Source: Wuchereria bancrofti (Eukaryota > Nematoda > Chromadorea > Rhabditida > Onchocercidae). Taken from it: 64,000 bases of DNA. Below are positions 13,475 to 26,000 of the stretch, in pieces. Positions within the stretch are counted from its first letter, which is position 1, and the number at the start of each line of letters is the position of its first letter. The position numbers were made by a program, and so were the translations under genes. The DNA lies in contig SSBO01000009.1 in NCBI GenBank assembly GCA_005281725.1, forward strand, positions 3,608,163-3,672,162. Reading direction: 5' to 3'. The notes under the pieces are model-generated. The model had not been told where the DNA came from. It worked only from the letters and a program-made list of their open reading frames with translations, and searched no databases.

Positions 13475-14259
13475 ATGGAGATAGTGGAATTGACACGTCG
13501 GGAAACATTTTCGGCCAGTCATCGTTTACAAAACTCGTTGCTGAATGATACTGAGAATCAACAGTTGTATGGTAAATGTAATAATTTGAATGGTCATGGA
13601 CATAACTACGTTTGGGAGGTAACCCTTCGAGGACCAATTGATCCGAAATCAGGAATGGTGAATAATCTCTGCGATCAATCATTATAAGCTATTTTTGTCA
13701 TTTATTATGTAACGCAAAGGACGGTAAGAATTAGAATTATCTGCGGTGCAATCGAATCATTCGTTTCACTTCACTATAAGAGGTCTTCTTATAAAAGGTG
13801 AAAGTAATTGATTTTTTCATTTCTTCGATTTAGCTTTTTATTTATTTATTTGTTTTTTTTTTTTTTTTCGAAGAATCAATGATTAGTTGTTTCTCCCAAA
13901 TGAAATTTGTTTTGCTTGGCTTATTTTAACATTTCTTTCAAATTGAAGAAATATCATTAATTATCATTACTTAAAAAAAAGAAAAAAAGAAGCACTTTTA
14001 AACTGGTATTACTTATTTATATAACTTGCAGGTGTATAATTTGACTAATCTGAAGAATGAAATGAAGAGCGTACTGGATGAGGTGGATCATAAAAATTTG
14101 GATAAAGATGTCGTTTATTTTAAAAGTAACGTAAGTACCACTGAGAATTTAATCGTTTACTTATGGAATATGCTGAAATCTAGAATAACAAATCCTGAAT
14201 TGCTTTATAAAATGATTTTGCATGAAACTGAAAAAAACTCGGTTGCTTATCATGGATAG
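13475..14259 (+). CDS. PTS: 6-pyruvoyl-tetrahydropterin synthase
   Basis: This enzyme converts 7,8-dihydroneopterin triphosphate to 6-pyruvoyl-tetrahydropterin, the second step of tetrahydrobiopterin synthesis, in the cytosol (family knowledge). Two exons, 13475-13657 and 14032-14259, join in phase 0 to give 136 residues, close to the usual 140-145. The zinc ligands are visible as His16 (SASHRL) and His41/His43 (NGHGHNY). The catalytic cysteine is Cys35 in [10 protein letters not shown], and the Asp-His pair is Asp80-His81 in DHKNLD. VSTTEN and the C-terminal glutamate Glu126 (LHETEKNS) are also present. The start is the first ATG after a putative spliced-leader acceptor. All key residues are intact, so it should be active. 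Tetrahydrobiopterin is the cofactor of aromatic amino acid hydroxylases, which feed serotonin, dopamine and cuticle chemistry. Confidence 0.95.
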
Positions 14260-16504
14260 TTTTGTACCATTGCGTAAAAACATTTCATCTTGCAGCATTT
14301 TTAATATTTACTGTCAGCTTTTTCTATCTTAGATCTTTTAAATTTAGATAAGTTTGTAAAATAATGCAGATAATATTTGATATTATTTATTATCTATTAT
14401 GACATAAATTTTATACATTGAAATGATGCATTCCATCTATTAAAGCTTTGATATTTCTCGAATGGCATTGTTGTTTGTGTTTATGTTCGGGAATTAATGC
14501 ATTTCAGATGTCACTGATCCTTTCATTAATATTTCTATTTTATTCTTAAATTTTTACTTCAGTTTAGTGCATTTTCATGATTCTTTATCAAAAAGCAATA
14601 TATTTTGGCTGGATATTTCACTATCATCATTAAAATAATCTGTAATACAGATTGGTGCAAATTGAGCTGCGTAAAATTTATCGCACAAAAGATCACAAGC
14701 AGTTTCTTTCAAATTACATTCTCTTCAAGAATTATAATTTGTTTTTGATAATTATTGATATAATTTGCTAAATCACAATTGATACCGCTTTTATTTCCAC
14801 ATATAACTTGAAGACCAATATGCAAAAGTAAAAGACCCTTCTGGTTTAAATACTACGATTTCCTTTTGAAATTCATAACGGTGGCAAATGTTTACTTTTG
14901 AAAAAAAGAGTACCTGCTGAGTTTCGTCATGTCTCTTTGTCCCCTCTCTCTTGGCCTTTTGGAATATCAATTTCTTATATTGTTTGCAACAAAAAAAAGG
15001 ACGAAAGACTATTTCTACCGAAATATTTCAAATTTTAATCGAAATATTTGCAACAATTCCCGATACTGAAATTATTAATTTATCCGTGAATATTATTTGA
15101 TAGCATTCATTGAATGTAAATAAAACAAAAGCTTTAAAAGATATATTATTATTATTTCTTGGATATTGGTAATTTCACCGGAAAAAACGAGGAGGAAACG
15201 AACTGTCTGCTCAGTTACCTGAGGGAACTATTAGAAAATTAAATGTCTTATATGTAGAGAGTATTAGAGTGGTAATTGATATTTTGGAGGATTAAAGTAA
15301 GTAGTTAGACTTTTGTCCAGTAAAACGCTTATACCATCGTAAATATCGCAAGATTCGTTTTTCCTTTCCAGAAGCGCTAATGATATTTCAAAACTTCTAA
15401 GCATCAGAATTCAACTTAACACTTCGATACAGATATAGCTAACACCATTATTTAACAGCTGATTTCCGTATCAGCTTCTATCTCATCTAAGACGAAGAAA
15501 AACAAAAACGATGTTGAATAGCATAGCTAATTTTAATTATCCTTGTCACTAGTATGGTAATAAAAACATTTACAAATTTAAATGAATGATAAAATTGAAT
15601 TCTTCAGTTAAAAAAAGCAATAAATCAAAGGTTGAAAATTTCCAATATGTTTTATCATCCTTTATATAATTTTATCACAATCCTGGCAAGCTTCTCGTTT
15701 CTTTTCGATGAATGAACATAAACAAAATGGTAAATTTGCAATTTATCGTCTTGTTTATCCCCTGTTTATTTGTAATTTGTAAATAATCAATATAAGTTAA
15801 ATTTTAGACTTTATTCATGAAAATAGGGAAATTTGTGAAATAATGTGCCGATGTAATCTGAAAAAAAAATTAATCATCATAGTTCTTGTCATAGTTTAAG
15901 AATGGTACCTAAGTTGAAAATGAGTCGCACATAGATAAATTGTAAATTATTTAGTCATCCTATGATCAACAAACAATCATCGTTCTTTTTCTTAGAGGTT
16001 GGCCTATAAACACAAACTGGGCTGTAATATCACAACATCAAATGTCTAAAAAGTGCACTTAATCGTCTTATCAAGCAAATACGAACTGATTAGAAAAGTG
16101 AATCTAACTTTCAGTCATTCATTTGCATCTATGTAATCATTGCATCTAAATATTTTATCGTTTTTAATGTTGACTGTTCTTCGGTAACTGTATTAGTTAA
16201 AGGATGATAATATGAATTGATTAGTTCTGAAATCTAGCAATAACTTCAAAACCAATTCTAAAAATTTCGAAATCTTATAATTTCATATGAAACTATTAAA
16301 TTATTAGTACCAAACTATCACCTTATCATCTAAGTTTTATGATAACACATGATCCAAGGTGATAGTTACCGATTATATGGGAAATGTTGTATTATTCTAG
16401 TCGTATATTACTACAATTCCACGACATTCGCTAGTTATCGTAATCCTTACGTCATCGTAATTTTCACGTTTCATCCATTTGTAATGTCACTATTGTCTTA
16501 GTGA
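14260..16504. other. Intergenic region between PTS and the aspartic protease
   Basis: About 2.2 kb of A+T-rich sequence. I found no exon chain with consistent phase on either strand. It contains the inverted repeat at 16313-16367 and ends in TATTGTCTTAG, a candidate spliced-leader acceptor four bases before the next start. Confidence 0.6.
16313..16367. repeat. 12-bp perfect inverted repeat
   Basis: AACTATCACCTT (16313-16324) and AAGGTGATAGTT (16356-16367) are exact reverse complements. Inside, ATCAT and ATGAT can pair again. It could be a small foldback element or a cruciform near the protease promoter, about 140 bases before the start codon. Confidence 0.7.
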
Positions 16505-19442
16505 ATGAAAACTGCACTGGTTTTAATAGTTTTATATCATATAACGTTCATAGTTAACGCGACTGTAAGTCGTGTCACTATAAAGAGAACTCATTCCATA
16601 CGGCAACAACTTTTACGGTACTTACAATTTTTTTTCTTTTTAAATTGATCGTTAATTTCGAATAATTAAGTACAAATCGAAAGAAATAAGTTTTATTAAT
16701 TTTCACACCTTTTTTTATATTTTTTTCATTTCATTTATATTTGATAAGTGATAATAAGCAGGAAAACAAACAAAAAATAAGGATGCAATTCCCAGCAATT
16801 TCATGAAATTCAATACAGAATATTTGTAGAGCCGGAAAATTGAAAGAGTACAACCGGTTAGCCCAACCACTACTGAGAGGAACCGGTATGACTGAATTTC
16901 TAGAATATATGGATAATATCTATCTAATCAGTATCGCTATCGGATCACCGCGTATATCCATTTTCTTTTTCATTCTTCCACAGAAAAAATATAAAAGTCA
17001 ATAAATTTATAAATCACTGAAGAAATTATCCTCGAATGCAATACGGTTTGATGGATTACTGCATCACTTTGAAATTTTGTTAAGTCTTTTTTAAGTGAAA
17101 CCATTTTCTAGCACTAATGATTATATTATTTCATTTTTTTTGCCATTAAAATGATCAATCAAAAAGACAATCATCGTTCTCATGAACTCTCCTATTTTCA
17201 GCGCAAAATTTGAAAGTTGTTCCCGATACAGGAAGTTCAGATTTATGGGTCATTTCTATTGACTGTAAAAGTAATTCATGCATAGAAGGAGGAAATATGC
17301 ACACAAAAGATCGATTTGATCCAAGGTTTTTACTACTGCTTCAGAAACAGCTCTTAGAAATGATAAGTTATCAGTTAAAGTTATAAAATACTAATTGAAT
17401 TCAATTTACGCACTGTCGAATTAAGTAAACCTGTGTTAAAAAATATTCTAAAATGCAAATTAATGATATATTATTGTTCGTTTTTAACAATTAGTAGCTT
17501 TTATTAAGATATATTTCTTGCAGTAAATCTTCAACATATTCATCTTATGGCCAAAACTTTTCAATAACTTATGCATTAGGCTACTCCAAAGGTGTACTTG
17601 GCATTGATCAACTTTCAGTGAGTTTTTAATTCATCAATATTTTCACTTTTTAAACGGATTTAGTGGAAATGGATGCTTTTTAGATATTAGCAAGATATCG
17701 AAATAACTTACTCAATTACAGTTCAGATATTTCCGTTGCTATTACAATAAACAAAGTAGTAAGCTTGTTGGCTTGTTATCTTTCTTTAAATGGCAATAAT
17801 ACAGCTACGACTAACTCTTTATGTAATAATTAGAAACATAATTAGCTCACTTTAATTATTTTCTTACTTTTTCTAATTTTCTTTAACCTAAAAAAATAGA
17901 ATATTTGTAGTTTGCTGATTTAACAGTTGCGAATCAAATATTCGGTCTAGCAAATCATATTGCCATTAGGTTCGGTAATTTCTCGATGGATGGTATAATG
18001 GGTCTCGCTTGGCCAGCTCTTTCATCATTCCAGGTTACACCGCCGATGCAAAATATAATTGGCGAACTGGATTTTCCAATAATGACAATTTATCTGTCTC
18101 CGTAGGTCTTATAATTGATCGTCACTTAACGGACATATTTTAACAGTTTTAATTGTAAGAGCTATTAAGCTGCAAACTATTTATCCTCAAGAAGTAAACA
18201 TAAATTTATCAACTTTGAATTATCTTTTAATATGTAGTGCATTACAAGAGATACAGAAAGGTTTTGTAATTTGAAAGGTGGAAATAAGATTGCTTACTGA
18301 TCAATTTTTGATTTCCTGGAAAGAATATACTTGACTATAAGGTTTTGTTTACTAGAACATTTCTAAAAACACAACTTATAGATATTTGGAAACATCAATG
18401 GAAGAAACTGATGGAGGCATAATCACTTTTGGTAATTTTGACTTTGATAATTGCGAACCAGTAGAGCACTGGGTACAGCTAACCTCTCAGACGTTCTGGC
18501 AATTCACTATAAAAGGGTAAACAAACTCCTATAATTTTAACTTCAGCAATTTTTCTTGTCAAAATTGGTCTTCAGTAATTTTTCTGAGAGATTTTTATCA
18601 GTTTCCAGATTTTCTATAAGCATTCTTTCTTGTTCCTTTCAATCATTATTTTAGAATTTATTTTTTCTAACACTGAAAATGCATTCAAAGTTTGATTTCA
18701 ATTGTATAGGTGTTGTATTAATTTTAAGTGAAACGATATTAAAGTTATATTTTAACATTACTCATTCTCTGTTTTACCACTTTAAATTGCATATCATTTT
18801 CTAACTAATATTTATTCTGTACACAGTGTAAAAGTTAATTTACACAAGACTACTGGTTGGCAGCAAGCAATCTCTGATACTGGAACATCATACCTACAAA
18901 TACCATCGTTCCTCATGAAATTAATGGTCCAAAACATCAATGCTACATATTCATTCGATTATGAAGCTTATATAGTTAATTGCGTTATGCAAGACATTGG
19001 TCCCAATATTGAAATTAATATCGATGGTATATATTACTCAATATCACCTGATCAATACATTCAAAAGGTATTGACATCTGTCATTTTATTCGATCAATCT
19101 AAACAATGAAACATTTGCCATGAGAAGAGATTTTCAAAATACTATTAATCGTACCTGTATAAAGGTGACATTTTCTATTTATGCTTATGTTTCTGGAGAA
19201 AATTGTATAAGTCATTCGTTATTTGAGCAATGATACGTTTTCTAGAAGTGTGCAATAAAATCATTCAGTTTATTTTATAGTATCTCAATGAATATGGTCA
19301 ACCACTATGCATATTTGCTGCATTAGAGAATTACGGTATCGGATTCAATCCATCCTGGATTCTTGGTGATGTCTTCATCCGTTCTTATTGCAATGTTTAC
19401 GATTTCGCAAATGATCGCATCGGTTTCGCTGAAATTTTGTAG
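16505..19442 (+). CDS. Secreted pepsin-family aspartic protease (A1)
   Basis: Eight exons (16505-16617, 16830-16951, 17202-17325, 17524-17617, 17911-18101, 18382-18516, 18827-19067, 19281-19442) join with perfect phase to 393 residues, the usual size of a pepsin/cathepsin D zymogen. Residues 1-19 are a signal peptide ending VNA. A short propeptide follows ([17 protein letters not shown]). Catalytic motifs are DTGSS (Asp87) and DTGTS (Asp277). Cys pairs expected of the fold are present (DCKSNSC; VNC with QPLC). The flap keeps Tyr136 but reads [11 protein letters not shown] instead of the usual YGTGSxxGxLG. The C-terminus has [11 protein letters not shown] and ends FAEIL with no tail. The role is extracellular or lysosomal proteolysis; in parasitic worms relatives digest host protein. 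That use is inference here. Ortholog identity within the nematode expansion cannot be fixed. Confidence 0.95.
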
Positions 19443-19560
19443 TGTCGCAATAGTGGGAAGCTACTTCAGGCACTTTCAGAATTCATTCATATTGTTTCAG
19501 TTATTGTTCTCGATGACATTCAAATCAATGCATATTTTTACAAAATGAAATATGATCGAA

Positions 19561-19566
19561 AATAAA
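19561..19566 (+). terminator. Polyadenylation signal of the aspartic protease
   Basis: AATAAA lies 119 bases past the stop codon and is followed by a T-rich stretch. Confidence 0.6.
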
Positions 19567-20083
19567 AGTCTCACTTTCTTGATTTACATCTTCAAGTTTT
19601 TTTTTCTACCAATTAATAATTTTTCCGTTGTCTTTTGAGGGTTATCTTATCTTAACAAACAAATTATTAACACCATATAACTTAATTTGTTCTCTCCCAC
19701 CTTCTCTCTCTCTCTCTCTGAGAATATCTAGTAAATTGTATTCCTTTCCTACATTTATAAATAATGGGATTTCTGAGATTGCTTGTTTAGATTACACATT
19801 CACATTTATGGCATTTCAATACAGCAAATTGCTATAAAATCATATTAAATAAGTGTGAAAATTAATTGCAAAAAAAAAAGCAAAACATATTGTATATTTT
19901 GAAAAGTATTTTTGTTTCATTGTGTCCTTCAAAGTTTTACTATCTACTATTTATATTTTTTTCTTCAAGTTCTACGTATAAATGCATTCAATAATTGGCA
20001 GAGTGAAATAATAATGAAATAAAAGTTATTTGTCACCGACTGACTGATCTTTCGGAAAGATTTCTCTCATGAACTGCTAACCT

Positions 20084-20156
20084 TAAGAATCCTTTATAAG
20101 AAAAGCTGGTAGTTATTGCATATGATGAAATCTTGCACATTTCATGATCAAAATTT
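20084..20156 (+). repeat. Dispersed repeat, copy 1
   Basis: About 70 bases from TAAGAATCCTTTATAAG to GATCAAAATTTT are nearly identical to 21216-21289. The core holds an imperfect palindrome, ATGAAAT / ATTTCAT. Confidence 0.8.
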
Positions 20157-21050
20157 TATCTAATCAGTTCTTTTAATTTCGTTCTAATTCATTTCATATT
20201 ACAACTAAATTTCTACATTCTTATTCCATCCATTTTCATCCAATTGGTTAAGCTGTTAAAAATAAATGTGATAAGAAATTGCTTGATTTGATAGATTTTG
20301 TTATTACTTCTGTCTGATATTGTGATCATTGTGTGATGTTTCGGAAAGATGAATACTCTGAGTGAAATAATATATATTATTCACTGTCTTCTTTTATTCC
20401 TATCTTTACCTGTCACTAAGAAAATGTGAAGTGCTTCTTATAGTGAATAGTGCATGGCTCAAGTCCCAAAGGCCTATCTATTATCTGACCAGTTTATCTA
20501 TGTTCACTTCATTCAGTCCTCAAAATGAAAACCCTTTTTGTGTTATCATTAAAGTTCTACTTTACTCTCTACTTTCAGCCGCAAAAGAATACCGTACCAC
20601 TTTCACTGTCGTAATGATATCAAAGTTATCCATTCATAGCAAATTATACAACTTAACTTGTTGGACAGTTTTATTTTCATGTCGTTACTGGTTTATCTCG
20701 AAATTTCATCTGGTCTTAGTGCTGTTCTGTTTTAGCTTATCGTTTATTTCAAACATTTCTCTTTCTAGCCTTGTTTTTATCTGCTTTATTTCTGCTCCTT
20801 TCTCCTTCACCTTTAAAAAAGTCAATATTTATTATACAATACAGTTGTAGAAAATACTGCCTAAAACATTTTCCAAGTCTAAAGTATTCTAAGAAAGTAT
20901 TCTCTAGTAGCCATCTCGAAGAATTTTCAAAAATACTTGAAGGAATTTTAGAAGGAGAAGTTAATAGGTATTCATTTTGAACTCTGTGAATGGGATGAAT
21001 CGTTATCAGTTATATGGGATGTATAAATAGTTGCGACAAACGTGATTGTT

Positions 21051-21057
21051 GTTCTAG
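21051..21057 (+). other. Candidate spliced-leader acceptor of SNRPC
   Basis: GTTCTAG ends four bases before the SNRPC start codon, after a T-rich tract, with no donor exon upstream. Confidence 0.45.
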
Positions 21058-21061
21058 AGAT

Positions 21062-22253
21062 ATGCCGAAGTATTATTGTGATTACTGTGACACATTCCTG
21101 ACGCATGACTCGCCATCTGTTCGGAAAACTCATAATGGTGGCCGAAAACATAAGGTTTGTTCAAGTTGTTATACGCAAAAATGAATGATTTGGTACTGAC
21201 ATTATGAATCTGTTTTAAGAATTCTTTATAAGAAAAACTGATAGTTATTGCATATGATGAAATCATGCACATTTCATGATCAAAATTCTAATGTAGTTTA
21301 TGCGTAGCACTGCACGAACCTTTAAAACCAAAATGAATTTTGTCTGTCATTTTTTACTCTATGACGCTTACCTTTACCTTGATTGTTCAGAGCAGAATTC
21401 TTTCATGAATGTCAAACGAACTAATACATTTTAAAGCGAACTAATATATTGTGCTGTTTATGCTGTTACTTATTTTGCATAGCTCAGTTATGAAATAATA
21501 CCTAATTAAAAGGTTACGGAGTCCAGCAGACATTGCTTGTCTCTATGGTTTAAAAAGTCGTAATCGGAGAAGATCAAGCAGAAAATTTTTTTTATTTTTT
21601 TTTAGTAGCTAAATAGCTTAAAATATCCATTTCAGGAAAATGTACGAATGTTCTATCAAAAGTGGATGGAGGAGCAGGCGCAGAAATTAGTGGATGCCAC
21701 TGCGCGAGCATTTACACAAGGACGCATGGGTAGTAGTCAAGGAGCTGCTCCTCGAATGCCTATGGTACTTTTTCTTTGAATTTTGCGTGAAGATAATTTC
21801 AAGACTTTACTTTTGTTCCTCGTAAAAAACTTTTTTGCCTTATATGTGCCAACGATGCTAACTTAAGCTTTTGATTGCTGGTTTTTTTTATCTTGTAGCA
21901 AGTATTCTTTGGGAACCAATTATTTTAGTGGATAGGTCTTTATTTATTCTGGTGTACTTGAGAGCCTAAATTAGTTAAGTAGGTTTCTGCTTTTCTTGAC
22001 TTGCATAAAAAATGATCCATACATCTAGAAATTTTCCAGTTCTTGCTTTAATTTATATTTGAAATATCCTCATTCTTCAAATTTGTAGGCAGTGAGTGGA
22101 CCAAGGCCACCCATTATGGCACCAGTTGGTGGTCCACCAGTTCGAGGTCCAATGCCATTTCCTTATCCACCAATGGGTGCTCCAATGGGACCGCCAATGA
22201 TGATGAGGCCACCGTTCATGATGCCGACTGGACCACGCCGAGAGATACGATAG
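21062..22253 (+). CDS. SNRPC: U1 small nuclear ribonucleoprotein C
   Basis: U1-C stabilises pairing of U1 snRNA with the 5' splice site in the nucleus (family knowledge). Three exons, 21062-21154, 21636-21764 and 22089-22253, join in phase 0 to 128 residues; the human protein has 159. The N-terminal matrin-type zinc finger is complete: Cys6, Cys9, His24, His30 in [15 protein letters not shown] and [10 protein letters not shown]. The second exon encodes the conserved helix after the finger ([18 protein letters not shown]). The last exon is the typical Pro/Met/Gly-rich tail ([17 protein letters not shown]), ending REIR. The first intron carries copy 2 of the dispersed repeat. Start is the first ATG, four bases after an acceptor-like CTAG. 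Confidence 0.96.
21216..21289 (+). repeat. Dispersed repeat, copy 2 (SNRPC intron 1)
   Basis: Matches 20084-20156 over about 70 bases with a handful of substitutions, including TAGTTATTGCATATGATG and GCACATTTCATGATC. It lies in the first intron of SNRPC, same orientation as copy 1. Confidence 0.8.
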
Positions 22254-23006
22254 TAGTTTTACTATTGTTTAGTTATTTTGGGGAAATGATAGTTCTTGTG
22301 CTATGTTTCAAATGTTACAGCCAGATTTGGCACAACATCAGCTCTACAAAGATCATTTGAGGAATGATTGTTTGGATATAATCTTCCTTAGTTCTAGTTT
22401 TAATTGGATGAAGCAAAAAATTATGCTTCATTTTCCAAATCGTTCCGTTGTTTCATTGTTTTCAGTTTCTTCTTTTTTGCTTTTATGACAATTTTGTTCA
22501 CGAACTGATAAATTACGACGTATCAAGTTGAAAGCTTACAAATTGCGCAGTTTTTAAACAAAAACTGTATTCATCCTTGAAAACAGGTGTTTGGGAGACT
22601 GCATGATATTTGGGAGAATAATTAAAATCTGTCCAAGAAAGGAAAAAGAAAAAAATCGTAAAGGGTGGAAATATAAAGTAGTATTAAACGATCTAAATAA
22701 AGAGAGTACGTAGCACTGGTAAAGACATTTGAATATAGTGATAGGAGAAGTGATGGTGATTTCAGTGTTACCATGAAGTCTAATTGAGTATTCGTTTTTT
22801 TTTTTTTTTTCGGGTAAACCTGTTTAATTTGATGTCCATGAGATGATGGTTTATATAAATTTTATTTTCGTTGTTTTGTTTCCTGAACTTTCGTCCCCGC
22901 ACTGGCACCATTATGATTCATTTGATTTGTGACAAGCAATATTGCAGAATCAAGTGCATCCATTTAAACTTATATATTACTGGAAATAAAACTTCTTTAT
23001 TTGCTC
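22254..23006. other. Intergenic region between SNRPC and POLE2
   Basis: It contains the SNRPC 3' UTR, a T-run at about 22795-22810 and an acceptor-like ATTGCAG ending at 22947, 59 bases before the POLE2 start. The open frame 22871-23239 crossing this region overlaps POLE2 exon 1 in another frame and is a shadow. Confidence 0.6.
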
Positions 23007-26000
23007 ATGCCGACCAGTTCGAATGCGGAGAAATTGCGGAAACAAATTCGCAAAGCATTTCAAATGCGCGCACTGACAATAAGCAAGTAAACGTTTCTGT
23101 TGGAGTTTGTATCCACATATTATTGTGTGGATGTACATCTGTGGATATGAATCTCATTGTGTGCATTGTTCTTATAGAGCTCTGCCTATTCACTTTTTGT
23201 TTGCTGTTGTTTTTACGTAATTCTCGTAGATTTTTGTAGTACTTAAAATCTGAAGAGATTCAAATAATTTGTTGGTGCCTGTTCGCAGGGAGGCTATGGA
23301 ATATGCTGTCCAAATTCTGGTGGAATTGCAAGGCGAAGAGCAAATTAGGTGGATAAACAAAGTTATTAGTGTGTTGTCGAAACAGAAGGGTATGTTTCTA
23401 TAGACATAACACTCTCAAAGAATTAGTTTCTGTAAGCTGGTTCACATTACATTGACCTATCATTCTTCTTAACTTCAAATTCACTTCTGAAATAACGTAC
23501 TTTTCAAGACTGGATATACCTAAATATGATCATGCAGATATCAATTTGAAAAATAGATTACAGAAACTCTCCACAATTACGTATTTCAGCAAGCGGACCA
23601 GTACTTTCGTTCAGTGAGTTCAAGTCGGCTGTTAACGAATGTGCCAGCAGTCGTTCCTCAAAACAGTTAGCTTTTTTTTTTTTTTTTTGTTTTTAATTAA
23701 TCATTCCTTTTTTAGATTGTGCAGGATTACTGAGGTAAATTCAAGCAGATATTAGAATCAACTCATTAGTGATGTCGGCTACTCATTAACGGTAAAGTGA
23801 GCACAATTTAAGCACAAAGCATCGTCTACTCTATACTACTTTCAATACTTGAACAAGATAGTGTTTTACGGGTGAAGTTTTCTATGTTCATGAAAACTTC
23901 ATGTTTAAAACGATGGGCAAAATAGCTGAGGAGGGCCAGTACGAAAGGTGTAATTCGTTTTAGTCAACAGAAATTTATGTTGAATTCATTCATTTCTCTT
24001 AATTGCTGTGGGAATGATTGTAAATAGTTTTCTTTTTTTAAATAGTCACATAACCTAACCCTGATTTCGGTGGACTTTTTTTATGACTTAATTGAATAAA
24101 ACTAAATTCTGCTGCAGAGAATCATTAATTCGTGTAATTGATTTGTTCACTGTTCCACGTTTACGGTATGATGAACAACGTAAGATGTTGGTCGCAGTAG
24201 ATGGCCTATCGTCTGCTATAGGACAAAGTAATGATGCGAAGAATTTATACAGAGAACGTTTGAAACTTGTCGTGCAAGTTAGTTAACTTTTTAATTTGTT
24301 CAAATGACATTACTGTTATTATACATCTATTATTATTATTATTTGTTATTAATTATGTTAATTGTTAATTATTGCCATTAGTTTTATAAATTTTAAGATA
24401 TTTTTATGTTTTTGTTTTTATAAATTTTTCACTTTTTTTTTTGCAAAGTTTTGGTAGTGTTTATTAATTTTTTCGACAGGTTAAATCAGCTGTAATCTAT
24501 TTTCAGCGTGCATTACGAAGCTCTGCGTTTGAGCATTATCAAATATGCACAGTGGAAGCTCTGCTAGGCACTCCAGAAAGATCAGATAATTCGGTGTTAA
24601 TAGGAATGTTAACTCAGAGGAATCCTGGAGTTTATGAAATCGAGGATCTTACAGGTAAAAGCAAATGGTAATTTATCTTTTTTTTATTACAGTAACTTCA
24701 GTTCCAAAAGCATTAAATAAACAAGTACGATTGATTAGTGTTAATTTGGTTTCTGGTACAATTGCGTAAAAGATTATATCGGGGTTTGCAGGCTCTATAG
24801 AAGTTGATCTTAAGGAAGCGACCTTCCACAAAGGTCTTTTCACCGATGGCTGTATAATGATGTTGGAAGGTCGATCTGTTGGTGGCTTATTTCGTGTTAA
24901 TGCTGTTGGTCTTGCACCAGTTGAAAGTGCTAAAGTTACAAGAAATTACTTTGGAGTAACGAACTGGTTTGGTGGTGAAGGTACAGTTGCTTGTGGCTCA
25001 CAGATTCGACTTCGAACACTATGCGAACGAAATGATAGAACAAGGTTCATCCTTATGTCAGATGTATGGCTGGATGATTCAAGGGTTAAGTCGTTCTCTC
25101 TTTTCAAAGACGCTGATTCAAACATCGTTAAGCACTTTTCTAATAAACTAAAGAAAATTCCCCTGTTCTGTGAAGGTTTAACTGATACTTTTTGCCGATA
25201 TTTTAAAATATCTTTTTTTAGATATTGAGTGCAATCAACGAGCTTATATTTGCTTTCACAGATTCCCAGTTGCTTGCATTCATTATATGTGGTAATTTCT
25301 GTTCTCAGATGGGTACAGCTGACTCATATCATCGCACTTATGGTTTGTTTTTCACATTATGTCATTAGGCTTTTCGTGGAAAGTAGCTTACTCTACCATA
25401 TTTTGTCGTAGTTGCCCATATTTTTTCATTCTCTGACGATAATGACCGTACTCTTTCATTTTTTCCAAACTTGCGCAAGCAAGATTTGCTGTTTAAATAA
25501 TCCACTTTCTTATCTAAACGTGAGGATATATAATTTCTCAACACTAGTGCTTTTGAATGAATCTAATTTCATATGGATTTCGTCGCTTGGCAACTATTTT
25601 GCAAAAAGATATATTTGCTGATCGTAATGTTCATTTTATATTCATTCCTGGTCCAGATGATCCATCGTTGAATTCGATACTGCCGCGGTGAGCACTTATA
25701 GAATTTTTTTTTTCTGAACCTACATAATCGATATGTATTGAATCGATTACCATCTGATGCATTACTTGTCAATTTTATAGTGAAAAACTTTGAAAAAAAA
25801 AATACTGGGCTTTTTTCCAATATATGCCTCTGAGACATTTTATCTGATTTCAGCAAATACTTTTTTTAAAGACATGAAGCCATACTGTTGTAAATTGTCA
25901 TGCTTATCTTACATTCAATTTACGTTCGTTGTAAAATATTTGATTTCTGTTTTGTGTCGGATCAACGTGGTTTTGCATGCTTTATTGAATTTTAGTTAAG

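Larger units (their letters stand above)
19443..21061. other. Intergenic region between the aspartic protease and SNRPC
   Basis: It holds the protease 3' end with AATAAA at 19561-19566, a (TC)9 run at 19702-19719, and one copy of a dispersed 70-base repeat (20084-20156). A pyrimidine-rich open frame at 20431-20850 has no recognisable domain and is not called as a gene. The region ends in GTTCTAG, a candidate spliced-leader acceptor. Confidence 0.6.

Noticed and set aside
20431..20850. 139-codon open frame between the aspartic protease and SNRPC
   Set aside because: The strand is strongly pyrimidine-rich, which removes stop codons by composition alone. The frame is hydrophobic throughout with no domain, signal or splice context; the first true ATG comes well inside it.
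22871..23239. 122-codon frame overlapping POLE2 exon 1
   Set aside because: It is in another frame from the clearly conserved POLE2 start and reads through its donor.
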